From Melitaea cinxia (lineage: Eukaryota; Arthropoda; Insecta; Lepidoptera; Nymphalidae): 64,000 nt of DNA. Both the position numbers and the translations under genes were made by a program. The stretch lies in NCBI RefSeq assembly GCF_905220565.1, contig NC_059402.1, positions 10,665,501 through 10,729,500 of the forward strand. The letters run 5' to 3'. Shown in pieces: positions 41,270-54,244 of the stretch. Below the pieces are notes generated by a model. It saw only the letters and a list, made by a program, of their open reading frames with translations, searched no databases and was not told the DNA's origin. How positions within the stretch are numbered: position 1 is the first letter of the stretch; each line of letters opens with the position of its first letter.

Positions 41270-41612
41270 GACGCCGCGTTGGCTAACGGTTACAGCCATG
41301 GATTGTACCCGTTGCGCTGGCGGTTGCGGGTTCGATCCCCGCACATGACAAACATTTGTATTGGCCATACAGGTGTTTGCCGTGGTCTGGGTGTTTGTGC
41401 AATCCTTGTGGGTCTCCCCACCGTGCCTCGGAGAGCACGTTAAGCCGTCGGTCCGGTTGTTATCGTGTACGCCTGATAGCGATCGTTACTCATAGTAGGG
41501 AATATATCCGCCAACCCGCATTGGAGCAGCGTGGTGGATTAAGCACTGATCCTTCTCCTACATGGGAAAAGAGGCCTATGCCCAGTTGTGGGATATTACA
41601 GGCTGAAGCGTA
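41270..41612 (+). mobile_element. tRNA-headed SINE (type A)
   Basis: Head CGCCGCGTTGGCTAACGGTT, B box GCGGGTTCGATCCCCGCAC, tail AGGCCTATGCCCAGTTGTGG and ATATTACAGGCTGAAGCG. It lies about 300 bp before KRR1. Confidence 0.85.
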
Positions 41613-41856
41613 ATCAGTTTTATATCGACATAACTAGATAGACAGTATTAACTGCCAAATTAATTAAATTTCGTTTTAAATATTTGCCTATCTAAAATTC
41701 TAAATATTACTTATATTTTCATCAACATTACAAAAAATTTAGCGTGTGATTTGAATCTCGAGTTCGTATCTATTCACCCCGTTTTAGGGTACAGAATTTT
41801 ATTTGACATTGACGTTTTATAAAGAAAACATGTGTCATGTCGGACCTTATTTTTAG

Positions 41857-42954
<1,098 letters not shown>

Positions 42955-42991
42955 AATACATATTTACATCTTCCAAGATGTTAAAGAAATA

Positions 42992-42997
42992 TTTATT
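42992..42997 (-). terminator. SARS2 polyadenylation signal (AATAAA on the minus strand)
   Basis: TTTATT on the plus strand, 37 bp past the SARS2 stop in its direction of transcription. Confidence 0.55.
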
Positions 42998-43011
42998 GAT
43001 TTTCTGATTTA

Positions 43012-43017
43012 AATAAA
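43012..43017 (+). terminator. KRR1 polyadenylation signal AATAAA
   Basis: Canonical hexamer 58 bp after the KRR1 stop, placed before the SARS2 stop codon (43034), so the two transcripts probably overlap. Confidence 0.6.
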
Positions 43018-43033
43018 TTATGCAAAGAAATCT

Positions 43034-45148
43034 TTACTTCTTTAATTTCATTAACTTTAATTTAGGTACAGTAGAATTTTTTACTATACATTTTTTGCCA
43101 CCTATAAATGGTTGCAGTACAGGTGGTATATTTATTTTTCCTTTTGAATCTTGATGAGTTTCTAGTAATGCAATGAGCATTCTTGGTATTGCACATGCTG
43201 TGCCATTTAATGTGTGGACATATTTTAACTTATTGTCATCAATATACTTTATATTGAGTCGCCTTGATTGATAGTCAGTACAGTTGCTACAACTTGAAAT
43301 TTCACCATAATTATTGCGTCCTGGCATCCAAGCTTCAATATCATATTTCCTGAAAATTAATTACATAACGATTTATTTATTTTATTCTACAAACATTTTA
43401 TAATAAAAGTCATTCAAATAATTAATAATTAGTTACTGAAAAATTACTAGAATGAGTCTCTGTTAAAGCAATGTTCTGTCATACAATGACTACTGAACAG
43501 ATAAAATTTTAATCTACCTGTATGCTGGGGCACCCAGTTCATGTGGAGGCATATCTAAAACTTTCATATGGAAATCCAAAGGTGTGAACAATTCCTCCTG
43601 AGTTTTTCTTAAATATTCAAGCATTTCATCAGAGTTCTCGGGTTTAGTGACAATAAACATTTCAACTTTAGTAAATTGATGGACTCTGTAAACATTATAT
43701 AGAATCAATTTGTTTACTACATAACTACACATATTTGCAGTTAGTAAAGTTGTGTTTATGTACAATCACGTAATATCATTATTTTTAGCAACTTAATGGA
43801 TTTTGAAATATAAAAAGGAAGTTCTTGGTATGAAAGTCTCTTGGAAGAAGAAAATTATGAGCTAGGCAGTAATCATGAAGCTAACTATAGGTGAAACCAC
43901 CTCATTACTGAATACAAAACATTCCTTAATGCTCATGTTTCCTTGTTAGACTAAATAGTGAAAAATATTTATTTTGTACTTGAATCTAACAAGGTTAAAA
44001 CTATGAAAATAATTTACATAGACTAGTGTTTTTTTTTAATGTTAAGGTTTTCATTTTCAACTTAATAAATTTAGCACATGCTTATAAATATATACCACAT
44101 TTGATGAATACATTTCAAATTACCGATATGTTCCTCTTTCGTCAACTAAATTTGAAGTTTCAGCTCTATAGCATCTACTCACAGCTGCAAGCTTAAGAGG
44201 TAAATCTTTTTTGGAGTGTATTGAATCTGTTAGTAAGCCAGCCAATGACATTTCTGCAGTGCCCGATAAATATAAATCTGGACCATGATGCACAGGATCC
44301 AATGAATATATCTGAAATTTTTTTTAATTTTAAATAAAACAATGTTAAAACTACTGTTAAGGAAAAAGGTAACAGTGTAATTTATAAATTTTAATTTTAA
44401 TATGTATTCAATATTGTAATTGACAACTTATGACAACATTGAGTGAGAGTTCTAATGAGAGATATTATACAAAACTTATTAACATTTAAAATAACCCTTA
44501 TGACTGAAATTAATTTACCTGAGTGCGATCACTGTTTATCGTCATTCCACAACTTTGCAGAACATTGCTTGATAATATATCTGGCACAGAGACTAATTGA
44601 AATTTCCTTTTTGATAATGAAAAAACTGTATACTTAATTAATGCTTCTTCTAATTCAGCTAATTCACCTAAATAGTAGTAGCTTTTATTGCCACAAGTGT
44701 ACCCTAATTTGTCAGTTCTCATCAAATTTAAAAGTTGTGTTATTTCACTAAATTCTAAAGGTTTATGTGCACCAAAATCTTTTTTTCTATTTATATCATG
44801 AACCACTTGAGGTGTTTCTATATACTCCTTTACCGTAGGATGAGTTTTATTAGGCAGTTTTGCTAGTTCCTTATATAATGTTTCTTTGATTGATGAATGA
44901 GAAAGATTATCAATTTGCGTATCTTTATATAAACTATAAATTTCTAGAACTTTATTTATATCACCTATGCCTTTCCTGTCTTGTATATTGCGTTTTATTT
45001 CTGATAAATTTTTCACGTCACAATAATAGTCGATATCAATGTCTGGGAAACATGTGGAAAATGTTCCAACTATGTTTGTCTTTATTGTAAACTTTCTTTT
45101 ACAAAACAGTCGTATCATTTTTTTCGCAAGTAATTCAAAGCTTTTCAC
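43034..45148 (-). CDS. SARS2: mitochondrial seryl-tRNA synthetase, 4 exons
   Basis: Exons on the minus strand: 45148-44519, 44311-44124, 43685-43518, 43349-43034, phases 0, 2, 2, summing to 1302 nt (433 residues). Class II synthetase motifs are intact: serine-binding [11 protein letters not shown], motif 2 [18 protein letters not shown] then [10 protein letters not shown], the [20 protein letters not shown] block, and motif 3 [17 protein letters not shown]. The N-terminus is basic and Ser/Phe/Leu-rich, as expected of a mitochondrial presequence. The insect paralogue SLIMP is degenerate in the active site, so the intact motifs favour the true enzyme, which charges mitochondrial tRNA-Ser. The N-terminal tRNA-binding arm is short and diverged, as usual in animal mitochondrial forms. 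Confidence 0.93.
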
Positions 45149-45555
45149 ACAATTTTGTACAAAGTTTTGTACAGAAGTGTAAATTATTAACTATATCCTA
45201 TATGAATATTTATTTTTATATTTTTCATAGAATAAAAAATATTTTTAAAGACTATATATAAATATTTAAAATAAATTTAATTTTTAATACATGTTTATTA
45301 AAAAACAGTTTACTAAGGTACCTATTATAAGGTATATTACAGTCGTCACAAAAGAATAGGCCCGTTTTGACATTTGTGAAATTGTCATCGGGACATAAAT
45401 AGCGAAGAACCTTACGACTCGGTTTTCGATACTCACGATAAAACAATTCAAGTTTGTGTGACTATTTGATTGATTTCATTATGTAATCTAATTTTAGCAT
45501 TTGATTAAAATTTTGCTCAGAAATTTAACTTAAACCTTAATATTGTAGGTAATTT
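45149..45555. other. SARS2 upstream flank, no gene recognised
   Basis: Contains the SARS2 promoter by position. A minus-strand frame at 45252-45446 has no known motif. No clear core promoter element is visible. Confidence 0.4.
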
Positions 45556-45609
45556 GAAAAGATACAATGGTACAAAATGTCAATTTGTTTTTATTTTATA
45601 TTTTCATAT

Positions 45610-45885
45610 TGTTTTCTACAACAACACACACACAAGAATTAGCAAGTTGAAGTGGCAGTGGGCTGGTCATCTGTGTCGCAGGACCGATGGCCGTTGGAGC
45701 AGACGACGGGACTTGGAGTGGGGAAACGCAACGTGGGACGTCCTCCGATCCATTGGACTGACGATCTACGTAAGATTGCCGGTGTAGGTTGGATGAAGAT
45801 TGCGGATAACCGGGATGTCTGGCTCGAACTTGGGGAGGCCTATGTCCAGCAGTGACTGCAATAGGCTGAACTGATAGACGGCTTA
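45610..45885 (+). pseudogene. RTE-like reverse-transcriptase tail fragment
   Basis: [20 protein letters not shown] and the following frameshifted VLEW-like part, ending TGTCCAGCAGTGACTGCAAT. Third copy of the same 3' segment in the window. Confidence 0.75.
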
Positions 45886-46417
45886 TTAGCCAAATCAAAA
45901 TTTTATTCAAGGCTTTGAGTGTCAAGCAAAAAAAAATTTTCACTAAAGTTCACTCAGTAATTATTTAATTACAGGACTAGTGCTAAAAAAAAGACTTAGA
46001 ATGTAACTGTTTTTGAGACGTTTCGTAATAATTAGAAATTGCTTGCTACTATAAAGTAAGCGCGAAAAGAATACTTCCAATATATTTTATCATATTATTT
46101 GACGCACCAAATAAATTGACGTATTTTGTAAAATCACTTTATGATATTAATAATTATTTTATTGTTTATTTACAGTTTCGTAGCAAGTTACGTTCTAGGG
46201 TATTTGCCAAATGTCAAAAGCCGCCTATTAGGCCTTAGTATAAATATCAGTTTTATACAGGACATGGTATACCGTTAAAAATTCGGTAACGCTAATTAGT
46301 GGAGCGCCTGGGGCGTTAAAAACATGAAAACCTCGAATTTCCGTTACAATGAATGAAACTTTACAATTCAAAGTGGAATGTTTAGCTTATAATTTATGCA
46401 AAAAAAGTTTCGTTTCA

Positions 46418-46765
46418 GCCTGTAATATCCCACTACTGGGCATAGGCCTCTTTCCCCATGTAGGAGAAGGATCAGAGCTTAATCCACCACGCTACTCCAA
46501 TGCGGGTTGGCGGATACATTCCCTACTATGAGTAACGATCGCTATCAGGTGTACATGGTACCGGGACCGACGGCTTAACGTGCTCTCCGAGCACGTTAAG
46601 CCTGCACGGTGGGGAGACCCACAAGGACTGCACAAACACCCAGACCACGGCAAACACCTGTATGGCCAATACAAAGGTTTGTCATGTGCGGGGATCGAAC
46701 CCGCAACCGCCAGCGCAACAGATACAATCCATGGCTGTAACCGTTGCGCCAGCGCGGCGTCAAAA
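46418..46765 (-). mobile_element. tRNA-headed SINE (type A), reverse
   Basis: Tail complement CCTGTAATATCCCACTACTG at 46419, B box complement GGGGATCGAACCCGCAACC at 46691, head complement GTTGCGCCAGCGCGGCG at 46743-46759. The internal CACGTTA box is duplicated in inverted form (CGTGCTCTCCGAGCACG). Confidence 0.85.
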
Positions 46766-47049
46766 AAAAAGTTCACCCATTAAAAAATATTGTGATCTCG
46801 ATTTAAAAAAAAATTACAATTATAATTTTGATACTTTAATTTAAATACAATAACTCATAATATATTTTTTCCTTAATCTTTAAAGAGGCATGTTCAAGTG
46901 TTGAAGATGACACCCTCATAGAACCATCTTAAAACTACCTTCGCTTACACGCTAAGTTATAAATATAATATAGAATTTTTGCTTCTGATGATAGTGGTAT
47001 ATTACATTAACCATACATATATCAAGCAGATTAATATTGTTAACAGTAT

Positions 47050-47692
47050 TAAAGGTCTGCCTTTCCAGTTCGACCCGCACACATTCCATGAGTATGTGTA
47101 AACATCTTCAATTTGGTCGCACTCGGCACATTTTGCAGACTGTGCATTCCCTACAAGGTTTGCAAAGCTATTCAAGGGAATGTGACCGAATCAAAGTCGA
47201 AAAGCCGTGATTGTGCCGTGTGTGTGTGTTTTCTTTTAGGTTTTACGTCAACAAAGCATGTTGTAAGTGGAAGTGAAGGTTGAACGGTTTTATACCAAAT
47301 ACCTCTAGTGAGCCATCGGACATCAAAATGTTCGTTCCAAATGTCTATACATTTTATTTTAACTAATCTTGTATGCTCACTGAAATATGGAAGTCCATCA
47401 AAGGTTATATCATCTACACAAGCCTCTTTGCAAGAAAGTCCGTATCTTCATTTCCAACTAACCCTATATGAGATGGAAACCACTGTAGCTTTAATTTTTT
47501 ATTTTTACTAGACATAATATTTATTGCTTTTAATATATCATACGCAACAGGTGCTCCCCTAACATCTGTTGTACATTTTAAAAGATGCTGTAAGGCACTT
47601 TTTGAATCTGTCACAATCAAGTAATTACCTGGTACCATAGAATCTATATGCATTATAGACATATTGTGATTTACTTGAAATTTACCTGACAC
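47050..47692 (-). pseudogene. RNase H and C-terminal tail of an I/R1/LOA-type retroposon
   Basis: The minus-strand frame from 47692 has IVTDSKSALQHL and LQWFPSHIGLVGNEDTDFLA, the RNase H signatures (TDSxxAL, WxPSHxGxxGNExAD). Downstream another frame reads FGHIPLNSFANLVGN and SAKCAECDQIEDVYTYSW, the usual post-RNase H zinc-knuckle-like tail. Frame changes separate the two. The polymerase part is missing, so it is a 5'-truncated copy. Confidence 0.75.
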
Positions 47693-48414
47693 ACTTGTTT
47701 GATAATCTCATAGAGCAACACGGAGGGGAGTAGCCATTGCGTTTGTTACCAATACAAAACTGTCTGTCAATTTTGGCGGGGGGAAATTACACACATGCTT
47801 ACTTAAACAAAATCCCACACAAAAATAATCGTCTGTCACTACGAAACTCACACATATTAAATTAAAACCACACTTACATTTTTCACACACGCATAGATAC
47901 ATTCTGTGTCATTACAGTATAATGACACGCCGCAACTACACTGACAAGTTGCTTACAGCCGTGGTTGTACCAACTGTCGATATGCATTATCGATAAATTC
48001 AAGTACTCGATTAAGGAAATAAGGTTTTTAAAGTGATACAAAGGTAAGATGTTATTATAAAAATAGATTTAATTTATTATATCCTACAAATCAAACATCT
48101 TCATGTAAAATAAACGATTATAAAGAGTATAGATTTGATTGTTTGTTTGTTAGCATTGAATAGGCTCCGAAACTACTGGACCGATTTAAAAAATTATTTC
48201 ACCATTCAGAAGCTACACTATCCTTGAGTGACATAGGTTATACTATATTTTCAAAAATATTAGGGATCCTTACTAAAACTCCAATAATGTAACCCAAGGG
48301 ATAAAAAAATAACCTAAAACATTCCTTACATTGCGTGCGCTGCAAAAACTAATGATAATAGAAATATATAATGTGGTAAGACTTTGTTCAACACATCATT
48401 ATCTACAATAATTG

Positions 48415-48677
48415 TATTTGCTCGCAAACGAAAAAAAAAGCTGACTTCATTACATCGACAAGTAATACAATATACGTATACGCGTTATCAAAGGTTACTC
48501 AAAAAGTTGTTATCAGATCTCGATGAAGTTTGAACGCGACCACATGATAAACGTCAGATTTCTATTAAATTAAAAATCATCAAAATCGGGCCACCCAGTC
48601 AAAAGTTCTGAAGTAACATACATAAAAAAATACAGTCGAATTGAGAACCTCCTCCCTTTTTGGAAGTCAGTTAAAAA
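48415..48677 (-). mobile_element. AACCGACTTC-family copy, reverse, internally deleted
   Basis: TTTGCTCGCAAACGAAAAAA, the family's right-hand flank, then TTACATCGACAAGTAATAC, ending CTCCCTTTTTGGAAGTCAGTT. Confidence 0.7.
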
Positions 48678-48689
48678 GTGTCGCGACAG

Positions 48690-49105
48690 CATATGTCTAA
48701 CTATTATAATTATGTCACAATACGTTTGGTGCAACGTTGTTGTGCCAAACAATGCCAGTCTACAATAAACGATTTAAAGTTAACATACATTTTGAGGAGT
48801 TGATGATGTACACGGTGATGTCAACGAATCGGGAATAGGGAGCGTAGCACTAATGGCACACTAAGATGATAGCTTGTCATCTGCTAGATTGAATGATTTG
48901 TTGATGACTCTGAAAGGATGGACATTGTTAATTTTCAAAGTTTATAAACCTAAGCTTCATTTCACTACTATGACTAAGGTGAACCATATCTTGATTACCT
49001 TGTACATGAGACAAAAAAAAACTTACGGGACAAAAACAGTGTGGCGTTAGTATTGGTTTGGTGCCCTCGACTAATCTTTCTATTGTTCGCCAACACTTGA
49101 AAGAT
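48690..49105. other. no gene recognised
   Basis: Single-copy-looking sequence between a repeat and the hairpin at 49110; no coding frame of note. Confidence 0.4.
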
Positions 49106-49109
49106 ATAT

Positions 49110-49164
49110 GATCATATCAATACAGTGGTATTGATCAAATCAATACCACTGTATTGATATGATC
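49110..49164. repeat. perfect 26-bp inverted repeat with 3-nt loop
   Basis: Arm GATCATATCAATACAGTGGT (+ATTGAT), loop CAA, and the exact complement. Each arm is itself nearly palindromic (ATCAATAC…GTATTGAT), so the site could form nested hairpins or a cruciform. Confidence 0.9.
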
Positions 49165-49851
49165 TAAACAAATTACACTATTTTTTGTGGGCGTCCAGGT
49201 TAATCTGTTATTACAATTTTTTTTCCATGTATCCCTTAAATTTGGATTTTTAGAAAACCTGCTAAATTTTTATATAAAACATTATGGTCGAAGTTCACAT
49301 TAAGTAATTCTAGTAAAATGTATTAATACTCATAATACGTGTATTATATTTATTTTAATGCAATTTTATTATATAACTATGTTTATTAAAAAAGCTAGCA
49401 ATATAATATTTTAAATAAATAAAAATCTCAAAAATGTCTGTCTCCTCTTTTGCTTTTGCCGTTTTTATCGATAACCATCTACAAACAAACCGGTAACAAC
49501 ACTATCGCTCGGCGACAGTGACTTCTCGGAAATAGACTCCGATCAGTCGCTCGACCGATCCGCATATTGTATGAGGGCGAGCAGCCTGTGTTGGTACACA
49601 AATCGAGTCAACACGACCGAGAATATTTGTAATTTTTAAGTTAAAAACAAGTAATGTAATTAAAAAATAATAATTTTAATGTGATTAAAAAATACTTACG
49701 TATGAAAGTTAACGCCGTTTAATAGGAGAAGGGTCTTCCACCGAGGATTTAGGATTCCTATCAGGATTAACGGGATTAAGGATTATGTCTTGGTCTTGGG
49801 TTGATTAGGAGAGGTTAGGAAAGCGATAGGAAAGACGTTGCGATTTAATAC

Positions 49852-51369
49852 CTACATAGAAACATTTTGAACATACAGTAAATACAAATTAAAGAAAATA
49901 TTTAACATTATAGCTATTAAGTAGTGAGTCTCGTATTTTATAATTTGTTGCTGGTTAAGGATTTTATCAGCTTCCTTGGACATAGATTTTAACCTTAAAC
50001 TAGTTTCCGAAGTAAAAATATCTAAATCAATATTTTGAAGTTGAATAGGGGGCTCATTACTTATTTCATTTTGGAATTTATTTACAATACAACAGGGATC
50101 TTTTATTAAATTAAAATTAGGACGAGGAACATTTATATTTAGTTTTAAGCCTCTAAATCTAGGAACTAATTTTGTAGTTTTACAAGACGCGACACAGTTT
50201 TGTGATACCTTCAAAACACCACTACCGACTACATCTAATTCGAAAATTTTCTGGTTAATACAGTCCATATACACTTTATTGTTCTGGGATTGTATGTATA
50301 TCCAGTTATTGTCTGAAATAGGCTTAATGTCTAATATCCCACTGAGAAAATCGGTTTGGCACTGCACGGGTAGAACACTGATCACTTTTAACAATAACTC
50401 ACTTTCACAATTTGGATGAGCACTTGTGGGAAAAACACTCATTACATAGCAGATGTAGTCATTTGCGCTAACCGCTTGGCATAAGCGATTCGAGATTACA
50501 GTATTCTGTCTTATTTTTGGTCATTGCGATAAACTAATACTAGAATAATTACTAGGTCTTATAAGACTAAAAGTATTAGGGTTCACATAATCGTGTGGAG
50601 TGGGTAACGCTATACTATAACATAATTCATATTCCCTTGGGGAAACTAATGGTAATCGTAATACAAATATTATTTTATCATTTAAACTATAACAAGCTAT
50701 ACTAGATACATTTAGTAGTATATGGATATTCCTTAATTCTAAACTTATTGGTAGTTTAACATTAGTTGGTAAGTATTTATAGTTGTCGACACACTCTTTA
50801 TATAGTTGTTACGGAGGTAATATAGCGGGATGCAAAGTATTGCGACTGCTGAACAAGATAGGATTTTTTATATCCTCCATTTAAAACAATAATGTAAGCA
50901 AGTATGCTTCTTAACTAGTCAAGACTGAATCTATATTCGATTTGTAATTATATTCAACAGAAATCTTGGAGATATTTTTAAGTTTTAAGGAGAGGTTGTT
51001 AACGTCTTCATCAAGACAAAGTGCTAAATATAGTTTTTGATAAAGTTCCTACAGCTCTCTTAAATCTTTTGCTAAATCTAAATAGAGGAATATGCTGATA
51101 CAATATCGTTGTTTTTTTACACTTAGTGGTTCTAAAGTGTTATGACATTCTAGATTTATTATTGTTTCCATCTGGATCTGATTACATAAAAATCGTACCA
51201 TACCTAAGATAGAATTAATATTTTCCATATGCGGTTCAATATAAGACATATCGTAGGCGGCAACAATATCTAGATGACCGACGTTAATCTTAAGTTTCCC
51301 GATTGGATCAAAGTAAATGCCAGGCCCAGACTTAATTGGACGGGTATACTCTTGAAGAGCATTAGCCAT
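49852..51369 (-). pseudogene. broken Env gene of an errantivirus-like (Ty3/gypsy) endogenous element
   Basis: Two minus-strand frames, 51369-51049 and 50442-49852, are joined by a region in the same direction with stops and frame changes. The upstream piece has GPGIYFDPIGKLKINVGHLD and MSYIEPHMENI, the N-terminal signature of errantivirus Env and baculovirus F-type proteins. The downstream piece has conserved cysteines and a hydrophobic C-terminal stretch (about 50 codons from the end) like a membrane anchor. The gene is inactive as read. Env of this type mediates membrane fusion in the intact family. Confidence 0.75.
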
Positions 51370-51437
51370 CGTGCTGTAAGGAAAGATAAATTTGTAAATA
51401 TTATGTTATAGAGTAAAATGATCTTAATTATAATATT

Positions 51438-51545
51438 TTATTTTCCAGAATGAGATGTATCCTCGATATCAGCGTGTTTAATACAATTAAGCGCGTTGAG
51501 CATGTCGGAACCAATAATGCCATCATAGGGTAAATTAATTTTATC
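51438..51545 (-). pseudogene. retroviral-type protease fragment of the same element
   Basis: INLPYDGIIGSDMLNALNCI matches the C-terminal conserved segment of Ty3/gypsy aspartic proteases (DGIIGxDxL). The frame runs into the (TA)n tract at 51546. Reverse transcriptase and integrase are absent between this piece and env, so a large internal deletion has occurred. Confidence 0.6.
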
Positions 51546-51548
51546 AAT

Positions 51549-51612
<64 letters not shown>
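51546..51612. repeat. (TA)n microsatellite
   Basis: About 66 bp of AT alternation interrupting the endogenous element remnant. Confidence 0.95.
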
Positions 51613-51614
<2 letters not shown>

Positions 51615-51748
51615 CTGAATCTCGGAAACGGCTCCAACGATTTTCATGAAATTTAGTATGCTGGGAATTTCGGGGGAGATAAATAAATCTAGCTAGGATT
51701 TATTTTTAGGAAATGTCGTTTTATCCCAATTTTTAGACAGTGAAAAAA

Positions 51749-51920
51749 TATTGTCTTCGGCCTGTGTGTTTCAAAGCCAGCGATTAGATGGTTATCCCGC
51801 CATCGGCCGGCTTCTTAAGTTCCAAGGTGGTAGTGGAACCTTGTTATCCCTTAGTCGCCTCTTACGACACCCTCTCCGACTCTCCTCTTTTGGTGCCGTA
51901 GCCACACAGCACATTTTATC
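51749..51920 (-). repeat. retroposon 3' fragment related to 19138
   Basis: TCGGCCTGTGTGTTTCAAAG and AAGGTGGTAGTGGAACCTTG, continuing GTCGCCTCTTACGACACC. Confidence 0.55.
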
Positions 51921-51989
51921 ATTATTATTTTTTAATTTTTGATTTTTTATATTTATTTATATTTTTTATCATTGTCGGTAAAAAAAATA

Positions 51990-52256
51990 TTATTCATATT
52001 TTATAAATAATGATTTCCAAGAAACACGATTTACTAAAAATACCGAGCTAAGCTCGGTCACCCAGGTACCGAATTTTAATAAAGTTGAAAGATTTATCTT
52101 AGTTGATGCGCTGATACCAATATTTTTCATGGACCTAGTAACAGGTCGAGATGGAAGTGATTCTATAGGAGAAGTACAAATAGCACCTTCCTGTTCAGTG
52201 TTTAAATATATATCTGGGTTTTTTAATTTTGGGCTCGGAGCTCTGCTGGTTGCCAT
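51990..52256 (-). pseudogene. 88-codon frame, possibly part of the gypsy-like element
   Basis: Opens MATSRAPSPKLKNPDIYLNT and contains LPSRPVTRSMK, a composition seen in flexible linkers of retroelement polyproteins. Its position, upstream of the protease/env remains and on the same strand, suggests it belongs to that element, but no domain is recognisable. Confidence 0.3.
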
Positions 52257-52389
52257 TTTTTATTTATATAATATGTATAGAAGTGTCCTTATATTATAAT
52301 TAACAATAATATTATTATAAGCAGTTGATGATAAAAATGATTTGTAATGACCAAATTACATAATTGTGTTTGCTCGCAAACGAAAAAAA

Positions 52390-52983
52390 AACCGACTTCA
52401 ATTACATCGACAAGTAATACAACGCAGATCGACGAAAAAATAGTCAAGCAACTACGCGTTATCAAAGATTACTCAAAAAGTAGTTATCAGATCTCGATAA
52501 AATTTATATGTGACCACATGATAAATATCAGCTTTTGATTAAATTAAAAATAATCAAAATCGGTAAACCCAGTAAAAAGTTATTGCGGATTCACGAGAGT
52601 TTCCCTCGATTTCGCTGGGATCCCATGATCAGATTTTGGTTTCCTTATCACGGTACCAAACTAGGGATATCCCCTTTCCAACAAAAAAAGAATTATCAAA
52701 ATCGGTACCTCCAGTAGAAAGTTATGCGGTATAATACAACGTAGGTCGACGAAAAAAGCGTCAAGTAAAAACGCATTATTGAATATAACTCGAAAAGTAG
52801 TTGTTAGATCTCAAATAAATTTAAATGGGACCAATTGGCACACACCACCTTTCGATTAAAACAAAATTTGTCGAAATCGGTCTACCCAGTCAAAAGTTCT
52901 GATGTAACATACATTAAAAAAAAAAAAAAAAAAAAAAAAAATACAGTCGAATTGAGAACCTCCTCCTTTTTTGGAAGTCGGTT
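52390..52983 (-). mobile_element. AACCGACTTC-terminated repeat, reverse copy, near full length
   Basis: Starts AACCGACTTCAATTACATCG, has an internal poly-A run (52916-52941), and ends TTTTTTGGAAGTCGGTT. Same organisation as the copy at 2102. Confidence 0.85.
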
Positions 52984-52999
52984 AAAAAATGAATTCGAC

Positions 53000-53165
53000 T
53001 TACAGTAATGCAGCTAGAGCGATAGCGATGCGATTCATTTCCGTTCGTTCCACACGTCGTCTTGCATATCGTGTTTCCTCCGAGCGTTGCGTCGACCGGT
53101 TATCGGTTATTGCGTCGATAGGTCACAGGTTCGATTGTTGCATAAGGTGTACAGTGATGATTTAT
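53000..53165 (+). repeat. possible tRNA-related SINE remnant
   Basis: GCGATGCGATTCATTTCCGT with a B-box-like GGTTCGATTG about 110 bp on. The body is unlike the other SINEs in the window. Confidence 0.25.
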
Positions 53166-53541
53166 TTATAGCTAATCGAACTAAAAAGTAGAAAATATAT
53201 TTTAATTAGTGAAACGTGAACCATAAGGTTGAATGTCGCTTGCAAATTCATAGGTAATAAAGATTAGTTTCGCTTGCAGATCGATTTAACAATTTCTATT
53301 ACCGTCTTTATTTGATTATTGATAACGATATTATTTATACGTCATAGAGTTTAAAATGATATGTATAATAATGACGTAAGAATACTTATTATTTAGGTTT
53401 ACGTCATTATGATATGTCTCTTTCAGTAATATCTTTTAATAACGAACCTTGTTGTAATTTTCGATGACGAGGAAACTAAATCAAAATTGGTACACCACTT
53501 TCTTGGCCGACCGTGCCTAAAAAGTCTATTATTTATTATAT

Positions 53542-53654
53542 ACTAGCTGTGCCCGCGACGGACCACCCGCGTGGAATTTAATAATAGTCATTGCTTAGTA
53601 TATATGTATATTATATTTATATTTTTGTAAGTATATACATATATAGTATTCATA

Positions 53655-53708
<54 letters not shown>
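53542..53708. repeat. TAGCTGTGCCCGCGAC repeat start followed by (TA)n
   Basis: CTAGCTGTGCCCGCGACGGA … CCGCGTGGAAT is the start of the dispersed family of 12226; AT alternation fills 53638-53708. Confidence 0.6.
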
Positions 53709-53709
<1 letters not shown>

Positions 53710-54244
53710 ATTTATTTTCCATCACAATAATGTTAATACAATGAAATAGGATCTTATTAATGAAATAACTATAATACGAAATTTTACAACTCGATTAGCG
53801 AAAGACTGGTGTTCAAAAAAGGTATAAAATACCTGTACTATAATAGGTCTGTTACATAGAAACTGTTATATAGAATATATATAATAGTTGTGCTGTTATA
53901 TAGAAAGTTCCCCAATTAATATGGATATACTTTGTCTTGTACCTCTTTTATCTTAGTAGGTACTTAGTCTATGGTCAAACTTGCACTATTAATAAAAAAA
54001 ATTATTGCATCTGTTAACCGTATCTGACATGAAGTTATAAATTGTAAATAAAATTGGCGCGCATTTGGCGTATTTAGATAGGTTCGTGTATGACAATTAG
54101 CAATATAACAGAAAAACATATATTATGTGTATTAGAAAATATATTATTTAGAATTAGTTTATTTTATTGCACGTTTTTGTGTTAACACTTGAAATAAAAA
54201 CTGTTACTTACATTTAAATGAACTTGTTCAATTAAACTATTAAT

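Noticed and set aside
43034..45148. SLIMP, the catalytically inactive insect paralogue of mitochondrial seryl-tRNA synthetase
   Set aside because: The TAE, motif 2 and motif 3 residues expected for serine and ATP binding are intact.
52989..53171. 60-codon host gene after the repeat at 52390
   Set aside because: No family motif; Arg/Ser-rich, with a B-box-like sequence, so it is more like a SINE remnant.
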